Shown here piece after piece: positions 16,706 through 23,775 of a DNA stretch of 34,889 nt. The notes under the pieces were generated by a model. That model did not search any database, had not been told where the DNA came from, and saw nothing but the letters and a program-made list of their open reading frames with translations. How positions within the stretch are numbered: the stretch's first letter is position 1; each line of letters begins with the position of its first letter. Made by a program: the position numbers and the translations under genes. This DNA comes from SVTX01 sp045658225 (GTDB lineage Bacteria; Bacillota; Clostridia; Oscillospirales; CAG-272): NCBI GenBank assembly GCA_045658225.1, contig JAZOUO010000030.1:1-34889 (forward strand), read 5' to 3'.

Positions 16706-17482
16706 CTACGTCATTCTTTTTCTTATCTTTTCAAGCGCGGCCTTTTCGATGCGCGACACCTGCGCCTGAGATATGCCGATATATGTCGCTATTTCGGTCT
16801 GGGTCTTGTCCTTGTAGTAGCGAAGATATATTATTTTCTGCTCTCGCTCGTCAAGTTTTTTGAGCGCGTCCTTAAGGGCAATATTTTCAAGCCATATATC
16901 GTCGCCAGAGGTCGTGTCGCATATCTTGTCAAGCACGCATACAGAGTCGCCATTTTCGTTATACATAGGCTCATAGATGGAAATGGGATCGACTATGGCT
17001 TCCATAGCCCTTATGACCGCTTGGCGCTCGCATCCGAGCTTTTTAGATATTTCATCTACCGACGGCTCGCGGTCGGTACTTGCCTGAAGCTCCTCCTTTG
17101 CCTGAAGCGCGCGATAGGCAAGGTCACGTATTGAACGGCTTATGCGAATGGCGTTGTTGTCCCGCAGATACCGACGTATTTCGCCTATAATCATCGGGAC
17201 TGCATATGTGGAGAATTTAACGTCCAGCTCTGTGTTGAAGTTATCTACCGCCTTTACAAGCCCGATACAGCCTACTTGGAAAAGATCATCAAGGTTGTCT
17301 CTTTTCCCGGAAAAGCGTTGTATGACTGATAGTACAAGACGCAGATTTCCGTATATCATGTCTTGTCTTGCATTCATGTCACCCTGCTTAGTTTTCTCAA
17401 GCAGGGTTCTTTTTTCTTCCTCAGGAAGCACTTGGAGGGAAGAGGTGTTTATTCCGCAAATTTCTACTTTATTATAATACAT
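16706..17482 (-). CDS. sigG: RNA polymerase sporulation sigma factor SigG
   Basis: Late forespore-specific sigma factor. 258 aa. The N-terminus NKVEICGINTS is a SigG hallmark (the contact site for anti-sigma Gin/SpoIIAB in studied species). Sigma region 2 contains DLFQVGCIGLVKAVDNF and KFSTYAVPMIIGEIRR; region 3 has RISRSIRDLAY; region 4 has the helix-turn-helix QTEIATYIGISQAQVSRIEK. Start at 17482 with GAAGG upstream. In most Clostridia sigG follows ftsZ, spoIIGA and sigE on the same strand; here it is convergent with ftsZ and alone. Confidence 0.95.
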   Translation of the reverse strand: MYYNKVEICGINTSSLQVLPEEEKRTLLEKTKQGDMNARQDMIYGNLRLVLSVIQRFSGKRDNLDDLFQVGCIGLVKAVDNFNTELDVKFSTYAVPMIIGEIRRYLRDNNAIRISRSIRDLAYRALQAKEELQASTDREPSVDEISKKLGCERQAVIRAMEAIVDPISIYEPMYNENGDSVCVLDKICDTTSGDDIWLENIALKDALKKLDEREQKIIYLRYYKDKTQTEIATYIGISQAQVSRIEKAALEKIRKRMT

Positions 17483-17896
17483 TTTTCAGCCTTCGATTAC
17501 AAAATTAAAACTGACGGTTAGCCGTCTGTGTTATATTAAGTATTTCCAAGGCAGAATTTGATTTATTCCGGATATATTTACCATAGAAATTTTTGTCAAA
17601 ATTCAAGACTTTTTAACCTAAAAAATGAATAAAAAGAAAATATGCGAAAATAAATCACGTTTATTTTCGCATATTACAAAATTATATTAAAATATAGAAT
17701 ATTATCTACAAAAAAACACAAAGTTGTTCATTATTTATACAAATAATGCAGCGACATAAAAACTCAAAAAAATATGGGTTTTGGAAAAAAACGCATTGAA
17801 TTTTATAATAATTTGAATTTTTTTGGCTCTGTTGAGGTTTTTTTGGAACTTTTGCGATATGGGGCGGTAAATCCTTACATTTTTTAATAATTGAGG
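17483..17896. other. AT-rich intergenic stretch upstream of sigG
   Basis: About 410 bases without a supportable gene. It holds a short GACGG/CCGTC hairpin (17513-17526), a perfect 16-base-arm hairpin at 17639-17675 (arms start AATATGCG, loop TCACG), and long A/T runs. A minus-strand GGAATA (17564-17569) with AAATACT 18 bases on is a weak candidate for a sigma-F/G-type promoter of sigG; I do not count it as established. Confidence 0.5.
17639..17675. repeat. Perfect 16-base inverted repeat (hairpin)
   Basis: Arms 17639-17654 and 17660-17675 are exact reverse complements around TCACG. The arms have few G/C pairs and no T run follows, so a terminator role is doubtful. It lies between two divergently transcribed units (sigG and the small gene at 18013). 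Confidence 0.6.
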
Positions 17897-17917
17897 ATCA
17901 TAAATTTATGATATACT
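17897..17917 (+). promoter_or_regulatory. 16-base perfect palindrome overlapping a -10 (operator candidate)
   Basis: ATCATAAATTTATGAT (17897-17912) is a perfect palindrome. It abuts and overlaps a -10 element TATACT (17912-17917); TTGAGG (17891-17896) is a possible but closely spaced -35. A dimeric regulator bound here would control the small gene at 18013. Confidence 0.5.
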
Positions 17918-18012
17918 GTTCTTTACCACGGGGCAGAGGTGTCCCAAACACAAGAAGCGATGCTTTCTTATACAACGCGCACTCAGGCAGTGTTGAGAAG
18001 AGGAGGGTGAAA

Positions 18013-18231
18013 ATGTGTATATCTGATAATTTTTCTGTCAGGGCTGAGGCGTATGAAAGCTCTGCAGGACGGATAGGAATTGTTTTTAAAAAAACAAGCG
18101 GGGAAATTGTGAGAAATTTCCCCGACGTATGTGTGGATTATTTATGGGCAAAGAGCTTTTGCGAACGATGTAATTTGAGTGGCATCTCGCAGATACATAT
18201 TTTGGATGTGCTTGAGGACAGTTTGCCGTAA
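18013..18231 (+). CDS. Small conserved protein, DUF6514-like
   Basis: 72 aa. The start at 18013 is set by AGGAGG ten bases upstream; the frame is open further back to 17908 but without a binding site. The second half (VDYLWAKSFCERCNLSGISQ, then HILDVLEDSL) has the pattern of a small Clostridia family (DUF6514 type) with a conserved C-terminal helix ending in V-ED-L. Function unknown. Convergent with the repressor gene, three bases apart, so it may have come in with the element or mark its edge. The family assignment is from memory of its pattern and is uncertain. Confidence 0.6.
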   Translation: MCISDNFSVRAEAYESSAGRIGIVFKKTSGEIVRNFPDVCVDYLWAKSFCERCNLSGISQIHILDVLEDSLP

Positions 18232-18233
18232 TA

Positions 18234-18836
18234 TTATATCAATTGTGAACGGAAAGCAACAGCACGGCCTATAATACGAATACCGTCTATCTCCTGGTTT
18301 GTATATATCAGAGGTTGATATTTGGGATTTTCGGGAATAAGCATTATTTTGTTTTGCTCGGGATAATAATATACGCGCTTTAAGGTTGCCTCGTCGTTTA
18401 TAACGACCGCGGCTATCTCTCCATTGTTTACCATCTCACAGCTTTTGAGAAATACGATATCGCCGTTGCAGATACGAGCGTCCTTCATACTGTCGCCTCG
18501 AGCGATAAGGCAAAAATCTGCGTCTATATTTTTATCAGTGATTATTCTCTCGCTGTTTTCCTGATTTACGAACACGGGAATGCCACACGATATACTTCCG
18601 AGCAAGGGCATGTGCTTATAGGGAAGAGAGGTTTGAGTTTTATTTCCAAGTAATACGTCTCGACTAACGCCGAGCGCGTCAGCAATAGCGTCAAGCGCAG
18701 CGGTTTTGGGAATATAAATTCCATTTGTATATTGGCTTATACGAGCCTTGGATATACCTGTCATTCTCGACAGCTCGGCGGCTTTGATTTGTTTTTCCAT
18801 CATTATAGATTTAAGGTTGTGGCTAAAGCTTTGCAT
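18234..18836 (-). CDS. Phage-type repressor, XRE HTH plus S24 peptidase (CI-like)
   Basis: 200 aa. N-terminal XRE-type helix-turn-helix (about 9-62: AAELSRMTGISKARISQY). C-terminal LexA/CI-type S24 domain with the nucleophile S116 in ARGDSMKDA and the general base K153 in EATLKRVY. A Cys-Gly pair (C84-G85, in SISCGIPV) is the expected self-cleavage site. All parts for DNA-damage-triggered self-cleavage are therefore in place. RBS GGGAGAG precedes the start. Its promoter faces the head operon promoter, with operator-like repeats between, as in lambdoid switches. The XRE-type HTH separates it from host LexA, which has a winged helix. Confidence 0.92.
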   Translation of the reverse strand: MQSFSHNLKSIMMEKQIKAAELSRMTGISKARISQYTNGIYIPKTAALDAIADALGVSRDVLLGNKTQTSLPYKHMPLLGSISCGIPVFVNQENSERIITDKNIDADFCLIARGDSMKDARICNGDIVFLKSCEMVNNGEIAAVVINDEATLKRVYYYPEQNKIMLIPENPKYQPLIYTNQEIDGIRIIGRAVAFRSQLI

Positions 18837-18871
18837 AGATAGTCTCTCCCTTGTTATAATTTCACATTTTG

Positions 18872-18900
18872 ATTATAGCAAAGAGTTAAGCTTGTGTCAA
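18872..18900 (-). promoter_or_regulatory. Promoter of the repressor gene
   Basis: Minus strand: TTGACA (18895-18900), 17-base spacer, TATAAT (18872-18877). Consensus hexamers. An operator-like 16-mer (18885-18900) covers its -35, which suggests autoregulation. Confidence 0.85.
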
Positions 18901-19058
18901 TAGGTTTTGAGAAAAAAGTAAAACAAACTTAACTATGGGGGTTGACAAAATAGAACAAGCGTGCTATAATTTGGGCAGTTAAGGAGATTTAACCAATTGT
19001 CTGAAAATAATTTTGGCACGTGCTTATTTTTTTATAGTTGGAGTTAAGTTTACTTAAC
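18885..19058. promoter_or_regulatory. Four operator-like 16-mers, GTTAAG-N4-CTTAAC
   Basis: The best site is GTTAAGTTTACTTAAC (19043-19058) with perfect 6-base arms. GTTAAGGAGATTTAAC (18978-18993) has one mismatch and lies just after the head promoter -10. GTAAAACAAACTTAAC (18918-18933) and GTTAAGCTTGTGTCAA (18885-18900) each have one good arm. The layout, two sites around the repressor promoter and two in the leader of the head operon, fits cooperative binding by the adjacent repressor. Confidence 0.7.
18942..18970 (+). promoter_or_regulatory. Promoter of the head operon
   Basis: TTGACA (18942-18947), 17-base spacer, TATAAT (18965-18970): an exact sigma-A consensus. The leader to the first start codon is about 110 bases and holds two operator-like sites. 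Confidence 0.9.
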
Positions 19059-19089
19059 GATTACATAAATTAAAAGAAAGGCAGTTAAT

Positions 19090-19371
19090 ATGGCGTTTGC
19101 AGGAATGTGTCCATACTTAAAAAACACTAAAAAGGCAGACGGGGCGGTGTGCGAATGCGCGCGCTTTACTTTCCCCGACAAGCAATCGCGCAGAGAAGTA
19201 TTGTACGGCTACTGCGGACATCCCGACGCATGGAGGGGGTGTATGTTTAAGCTTATTATGGATAGGTATTATGACAGAAAATTTGCGGAGGCAGTAAATT
19301 CTCCCAAGGACAATAAAATATTGAAGAAATCTATGAGCTCTGCGACGGAGAACTGTTGTGAGACGAGTTGA
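19090..19371 (+). CDS. Small Cys-rich protein, first gene of the head operon
   Basis: 93 aa, not recognised. The first 55 residues hold C7, C21, C23, C42, H44 and C51, in the arrangement CPYLK, CECARF, CGHP and GCMFK, which suggests a zinc-binding or similar metal-binding fold. The C-terminal 25 residues are polar and probably disordered. GAAAGG stands nine bases before the ATG. The stop overlaps the TTG start of the next gene, so it is coupled to the small terminase. Its place directly behind the switch is where phages often put an anti-repressor or early regulator; this is inference only. Confidence 0.75.
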   Translation: MAFAGMCPYLKNTKKADGAVCECARFTFPDKQSRREVLYGYCGHPDAWRGCMFKLIMDRYYDRKFAEAVNSPKDNKILKKSMSSATENCCETS

Positions 19372-19862
19372 ATTACTACGAGAAGTGGAAATGTGACTAT
19401 GGACTTGAGTATATTCGCAGATATGCTGAGGACGGACTTGACGATAACGCAATAGCTGAGCGTATAGGTGTGAAGCCCACGACGTTCAGACGTTGGAAGA
19501 AAAAATATCCTGAGGTGTGCGAGGCATTGTTCCTCGGACGAATTGGCTCGGACTTTGCGGTAGTTGAGGCGCTTTACAAGAAGGCGACGGGGTACAAGAT
19601 AAAGATCAACAAGACTGTTAAACTCAAGCACTCGGATTTTGACCCTGAGACGGGGAAAAAGATAAGAGATTATGAAGAGCTTGCCACCGCGGTTGACGAA
19701 AGCTATGTACCTGCGGACATAAGGGCGGGACTGTTCTGGCTTAAAAGCAGACAGCCTGAGCGTTGGTCTGAAAAACAGGAGAGCGACTCGGAGAGCAATT
19801 TTGCAGGTGTTGTAGAAATGCCTGAGGCAGACAGTATTGACGCAGAGGAGAGCAATGAATAA
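19368..19862 (+). CDS. Small terminase subunit-like protein
   Basis: 164 aa from a TTG start overlapping the previous stop (TTGA). An N-terminal helix-turn-helix at about residues 24-48 (DDNAIAERIGVKPTTFRRW) is followed by a helical middle region (GSDFAVVEALYKKATGY) and the segment AGLFWLKSRQPERWSEK, which is common in small terminases that recognise phage DNA at the start of packaging. It overlaps the large terminase gene by eight bases. Weak RBS (the gene probably relies on coupling). Confidence 0.75.
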   Translation: MNYYEKWKCDYGLEYIRRYAEDGLDDNAIAERIGVKPTTFRRWKKKYPEVCEALFLGRIGSDFAVVEALYKKATGYKIKINKTVKLKHSDFDPETGKKIRDYEELATAVDESYVPADIRAGLFWLKSRQPERWSEKQESDSESNFAGVVEMPEADSIDAEESNE

Positions 19863-21300
19863 GGTCGCAAATAGAAAGAGAGTAATATGGAGCCCGCAAA
19901 AGCGTCAAGCCGAGTTTATGAGAAGGCTTGAGGATGAGGCATTGTATGGAGGTGCAGCGGGCGGAGGAAAATCCGATTGCGCGCTTGCGGAGGCATTGCG
20001 TCAGGTGTCCATTCCGCATTATCGAGGCTTGATACTCCGAAAGACGTGTCCGCAACTGTCCGAGCTTGTTGACCGTTCACACGAGATCTATCTGCCGTTT
20101 TGTCCAGATGCGGTGTATAAGGACACAAAACACGTCTGGGTTTTTCCGTCGGGTGCAAAGATATATTTTGGGTCGCTCGCGCACGAAAAGGACAAGTACA
20201 ATTATCAGGGAAAGCGATTTGACTTCATTGATTTTGACGAGCTGACGCAGTTTACATGGGACGAGTACAGTTATCTGTTCTCGCGAAACCGTTCAAACGG
20301 ACCTGGTACAAGGTGTTATATCAGGGCGCAGGCAAATCCAGGAGGTATAGGTCACGGCTGGGTAAAGGAGAGGTTTATAACTCCCGCGCCGCCTATGACT
20401 ACTATTTGGGAAAAGGTCAAGATAAACACGCCCGACGGAAAAGAGATAATAAGGAAAAAATCCCGAATATTCGTGCCGTCCACCGTGTTTGACAACGAGA
20501 TACTTCTCAAAAACAATCCAGATTATCTCGTGCGGCTTGCAACCCTGCCCGAAAAGGAGAGGGCGGCTCTGCTTTACGGAGATTGGGACAGCTTTTCGGG
20601 TCAGGTTTTTACAGAGTGGAGAAACAACCCCGACGGATACGAGGACAGAAAAAACACTCACGTAATCCCCCCGTTTAGAATACCATCGGATTGGAAAATA
20701 ATCCGAGGCTTTGACTGGGGATATTCAAGACCGTTTTCGGTAGGCTGGTATGCCGAGGACAGAGAGGGCAGACTTTACCGCATCCGCGAGCTTTACGGCT
20801 GTACGGGCACGCCGAACGAGGGCGTGCGTTGGGACGCGTCCAAGATAGCGCGGGAGATACGGCGCATAGAAAGCGAAGATGTAAATTTGTGTGGGCGCAG
20901 TATCAGGGGCGTCGCAGACCCCGCTATTTATCAGAAAAACGGCGGTGAGAGTATCGGCGAGATAATGGAAAAGCAGTTTGTGTACTGGGATAAGGCGGAC
21001 AATTCACGTATTGCGGGAAAGCAGCAGGTACATAACAGACTTTGCTTTGATAGTGATATGAGACCTCAGCTGTATGTGTTCTCGACCTGCAAAAATTTCA
21101 TCCGCACTATTCCGTGTCTTGTATATGATAGTACCGACGTCGAGGACGTGGACACGTCGGGAGAGGATCATATCTACGATGAGCTGAGGTACGTTTGTAT
21201 GGAGAGACCTATTAAGCGGCAGAAAAGGGGCGAGATAATTATGCCTTCAAATAACAATTTTCTACTTGAAAATTACAACTCAAGTATAAGAATTAAGTAA
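19855..21300 (+). CDS. Phage terminase large subunit (packaging ATPase/nuclease)
   Basis: DNA-packaging motor and nuclease. 481 aa. N-terminal ATPase with Walker A GGAAGGGKS (32-40) and Walker B DFIDFDE (123-129). The RNase H-like nuclease domain has its acidic residues in GFDWGYSRP, GVADPAIY and EDHIYDELRY. Start at ATG 19855 with GAGGAG four bases before; an in-frame TTG at 19837 has no better site. Full length compared with about 430-550 for the family, with all catalytic motifs kept. Confidence 0.93.
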   Translation: MNKVANRKRVIWSPQKRQAEFMRRLEDEALYGGAAGGGKSDCALAEALRQVSIPHYRGLILRKTCPQLSELVDRSHEIYLPFCPDAVYKDTKHVWVFPSGAKIYFGSLAHEKDKYNYQGKRFDFIDFDELTQFTWDEYSYLFSRNRSNGPGTRCYIRAQANPGGIGHGWVKERFITPAPPMTTIWEKVKINTPDGKEIIRKKSRIFVPSTVFDNEILLKNNPDYLVRLATLPEKERAALLYGDWDSFSGQVFTEWRNNPDGYEDRKNTHVIPPFRIPSDWKIIRGFDWGYSRPFSVGWYAEDREGRLYRIRELYGCTGTPNEGVRWDASKIAREIRRIESEDVNLCGRSIRGVADPAIYQKNGGESIGEIMEKQFVYWDKADNSRIAGKQQVHNRLCFDSDMRPQLYVFSTCKNFIRTIPCLVYDSTDVEDVDTSGEDHIYDELRYVCMERPIKRQKRGEIIMPSNNNFLLENYNSSIRIK

Positions 21301-21318
21301 AAGAAAGGAAAACAGACA

Positions 21319-22923
21319 TTGAACAGCAAAAACAATTCTACGCCGAATATTAAGGAGGCGTGTGATATACTCAGGGAATACAAGAGATCAAAGAGTGCTC
21401 TGGAGAGCAGAATATCCTCGGAGCGTGAGTTCTGGCAAAGCAGATGTGCGCCTACCTCAAACAATTCGTCGGCGTGGTTATTCAACAGTATCGTAAGTAA
21501 GCATGCGGATGTTATAGATAATATGCCGACCTGCAGCTGTCTGCCCCGCGAGGAGTGTGACGAAAAGGATGCTACAACGCTGTCTCAGATAATCCCGATA
21601 ATTATTGACCGATGCAACTTCAAGGGCATTTATTCCGACAATTCATGGCTAAAGCTTAAATACGGCGCAGCGATATACGGAGTTTTTTGGAATAATGCTC
21701 TTGAGGAGGGCATTGGTGATGTTGATATTCGCCCGCTTAGAGTAGATGACATATTTTGGGAGAGTGGCGCGAGAGATATTCAGGATAGCAAAAATCTTTT
21801 CATCTGCGGGGTGTGGGACAAGGAGGCACTTGAAAACACCTATCCCGACGCAAAGATAGCCGATCATAAGAGAGAGATCGACGGTGTGGGCATTGAGATC
21901 TATGGCGCGGGCTTTGACACTCAGAATAAGTGTGTAATTGTGGATTGGTATTACAAGAAGTTTGACGACTACGGAGTACAGAGACTTCATCTGTGTAAGT
22001 TCTGCGGAGATCTGATTTTGTATTGCTCCGAGAACGATGCAGAGTGCGCTTGCGGTTGGTATGAGCACGGGCAGTATCCTGTAATATTTGACTCACTGTA
22101 TCCCGATGAAGAAAATATTCACGGCTTTGGAGTTATTGCCGTTGCAAAAAACTCCCAAAGCTCAATCGACCGATTGGACAACAATATTCTTGACTATGCT
22201 GATTGGTCATCCAAAGCAAGATTTTGGGCTAAAAAGAGCCTTGGCGTCAACGAGAAGGAGTTTCGTGATTTATCCAAGAGTATAGTTGAGGTCGAGGGTG
22301 ATATAGATGAGGAAAAGCTGAAGCAGATAGAAATGGCGCGTCTTGACGAGGCGATCCTCGAGCTTCGAAGTCTCAAAATTGACGAGCTTAAGGAGACAAC
22401 CGGCACTCGTGACTTCCTTCAAGGCGGCACGACGGGTGGAGTAGTCGCCGCAACGGCAATAAAGAGACTTCAGGACTCGGGTGAAAAATTTTCCCGAGAT
22501 GGTATCGAGGGCTCATGTCGCGCATACGCAAAAATTATATCTCTTGTAATAGAGCTTATAAGACAATTTTACGATACGCCCAGATATTTCAGAATAAAGG
22601 GCGAATGCGGTGATTCTCAATATATATGTTATTCGGGAATACTCTCAGAGAAAAACAAAACAAAAAGTAAGGGTGGAGAGCTTATCCGCAGACCGCATTT
22701 CGATATTGAGATAAGCACCTCGAAAAAGTCGTCTAATTTTGCGGAAAGCGCAAATTCCTTGGCTCGTGAGCTTTACGACAGCGGAGCTTTCAGACCTGAA
22801 AATGCGCGTCAGACGCTTATTATGCTTGAGCTTATGAGCTTTGAGGGAATTGGCAAGGTAAAGAAAATGCTCAGGGATATGTGTGACGAGGTGGAGTCTG
22901 TTTCGTCTAGTGGAAATGATTGA
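21319..22923 (+). CDS. Phage portal protein
   Basis: 534 aa from a TTG start with AAAGGAA upstream. Its size, the place directly after the large terminase, and the segment IGDVDIRPLRVDDIFWESGARD followed by a KYGAAIYGVFW-type core fit the dodecameric portal of tailed phages. A long helical region near residues 280-400 (IVEVEGDIDEEKLKQIEM and TTGTRDFLQGG) corresponds to the portal stem/clip. No frameshift. Its end overlaps the protease gene by eight bases. Confidence 0.82.
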   Translation: MNSKNNSTPNIKEACDILREYKRSKSALESRISSEREFWQSRCAPTSNNSSAWLFNSIVSKHADVIDNMPTCSCLPREECDEKDATTLSQIIPIIIDRCNFKGIYSDNSWLKLKYGAAIYGVFWNNALEEGIGDVDIRPLRVDDIFWESGARDIQDSKNLFICGVWDKEALENTYPDAKIADHKREIDGVGIEIYGAGFDTQNKCVIVDWYYKKFDDYGVQRLHLCKFCGDLILYCSENDAECACGWYEHGQYPVIFDSLYPDEENIHGFGVIAVAKNSQSSIDRLDNNILDYADWSSKARFWAKKSLGVNEKEFRDLSKSIVEVEGDIDEEKLKQIEMARLDEAILELRSLKIDELKETTGTRDFLQGGTTGGVVAATAIKRLQDSGEKFSRDGIEGSCRAYAKIISLVIELIRQFYDTPRYFRIKGECGDSQYICYSGILSEKNKTKSKGGELIRRPHFDIEISTSKKSSNFAESANSLARELYDSGAFRPENARQTLIMLELMSFEGIGKVKKMLRDMCDEVESVSSSGND

Positions 22924-23347
22924 CGCAGGATTTTTCAAGGAAAATGATGGCTTCAGAGTCATTATCACAGGGCATGCGAGATATGCTCCTGAAGGTCAGG
23001 ACATAGTTTGCGCCTCGGTATCAACCCTGCTTTACGCAATGGTAGGATATTTGAACACCGTAAATGGAAGCAAATGCAAGGTGTATAAATTAGAAAAGGG
23101 ATATGCCGAGGTAAGTTGCGCGAAGGTCGGCGAGGAAGCGTTGCGTATGACCTGCATTGGTATTTTGCAGGTCAGCGAGCAATATCCTCAATGCGTCAGA
23201 CTACATAACGAAATTTGGAAATCACGTTTTGGTGCACATAATGGTGTGAGTATGGCAGCCCCGAGCCTATCGGGAGATCAAAAAAGGAGTATATATACGT
23301 GGAAGAAAAAGTTTTTTCGGATATTTCCGAGCAGGAAGATATTGTAG
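22916..23347 (+). CDS. Prp-like cysteine protease (peptidase C108 family) in the head operon
   Basis: 143 aa from ATG 22916, overlapping the portal stop. The segment GHARYAPEGQDIVCASVS carries the Prp catalytic pair, H20 and C32, at the 12-residue spacing of Staphylococcus aureus Prp. In Firmicutes Prp normally cuts the N-terminal extension of ribosomal protein L27, and the gene sits between rplU and rpmA; neither is near here. The position between portal and scaffold is the classical place of a phage prohead protease. About 35 C-terminal residues extend beyond ordinary Prp and overlap the scaffold gene by 49 bases. A GTG start at 22883 or 22910 cannot be ruled out, but the opening MI-A-FF pattern fits 22916. 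Confidence 0.85.
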   Translation: MIDAGFFKENDGFRVIITGHARYAPEGQDIVCASVSTLLYAMVGYLNTVNGSKCKVYKLEKGYAEVSCAKVGEEALRMTCIGILQVSEQYPQCVRLHNEIWKSRFGAHNGVSMAAPSLSGDQKRSIYTWKKKFFRIFPSRKIL

Positions 23348-23748
23348 ACGAAATAGTACCCGAGGAATCCTCGGAATCTACAGAGCAAAATGAAAGACGC
23401 GAATATGAAGAGCTTATTCGCACAAAATATAAAAAATTTTATACGGAAGACACACAAAAAATGATAAACAGACGTTTCCGTAAATACAAGGAGCTTGAAG
23501 CCCGCGCACAAATGCTTGAAGAGGAAAAGGCGCAATTTAACGAGACTCTTAAGGCAGAGAAGGATAGAATTGCTAAAGAGACGGAAGAGCGTCTTGTATC
23601 AAGCATTCGAGCGCGCTATACACGTCCCGAAGAAAACGGGATAATTATAGGCAAGGCTCAATCAAAGAGAGACGTGTCAAGTCTTACCCGCACAGAGCGC
23701 GCGGAGTTGGCTCGTCGCGTTTCCAAAGGAGAAACTATAAAAATTTAA
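23299..23748 (+). CDS. Putative capsid scaffolding protein
   Basis: 149 aa from a GTG start with AAAAAGGAG nine bases upstream. Strongly acidic N-terminus (about 1-30), a long charged helical/coiled-coil middle (about 45-105), and a basic C-terminal helix (TRTERAELARRVSKGETIK). This layout, and the place between protease and major capsid protein, are those of phage scaffold proteins, whose basic C-terminal helix binds the coat protein. No sequence family recognised, so the call is by form and context. Confidence 0.65.
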   Translation: MEEKVFSDISEQEDIVDEIVPEESSESTEQNERREYEELIRTKYKKFYTEDTQKMINRRFRKYKELEARAQMLEEEKAQFNETLKAEKDRIAKETEERLVSSIRARYTRPEENGIIIGKAQSKRDVSSLTRTERAELARRVSKGETIKI

Positions 23749-23775
23749 TCAAAAAAATAAAAGAAAGGTATTAAA

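Noticed and set aside
18234..18836. Reading the S24 repressor as host LexA
   Set aside because: The N-terminus is an XRE-type HTH, not the LexA winged helix, and the gene faces a phage-type operon with its own operators.
22916..23347. Reading the Prp-like gene as the housekeeping L27 protease gene
   Set aside because: rplU and rpmA are not adjacent, and the gene overlaps portal and scaffold genes at both ends.
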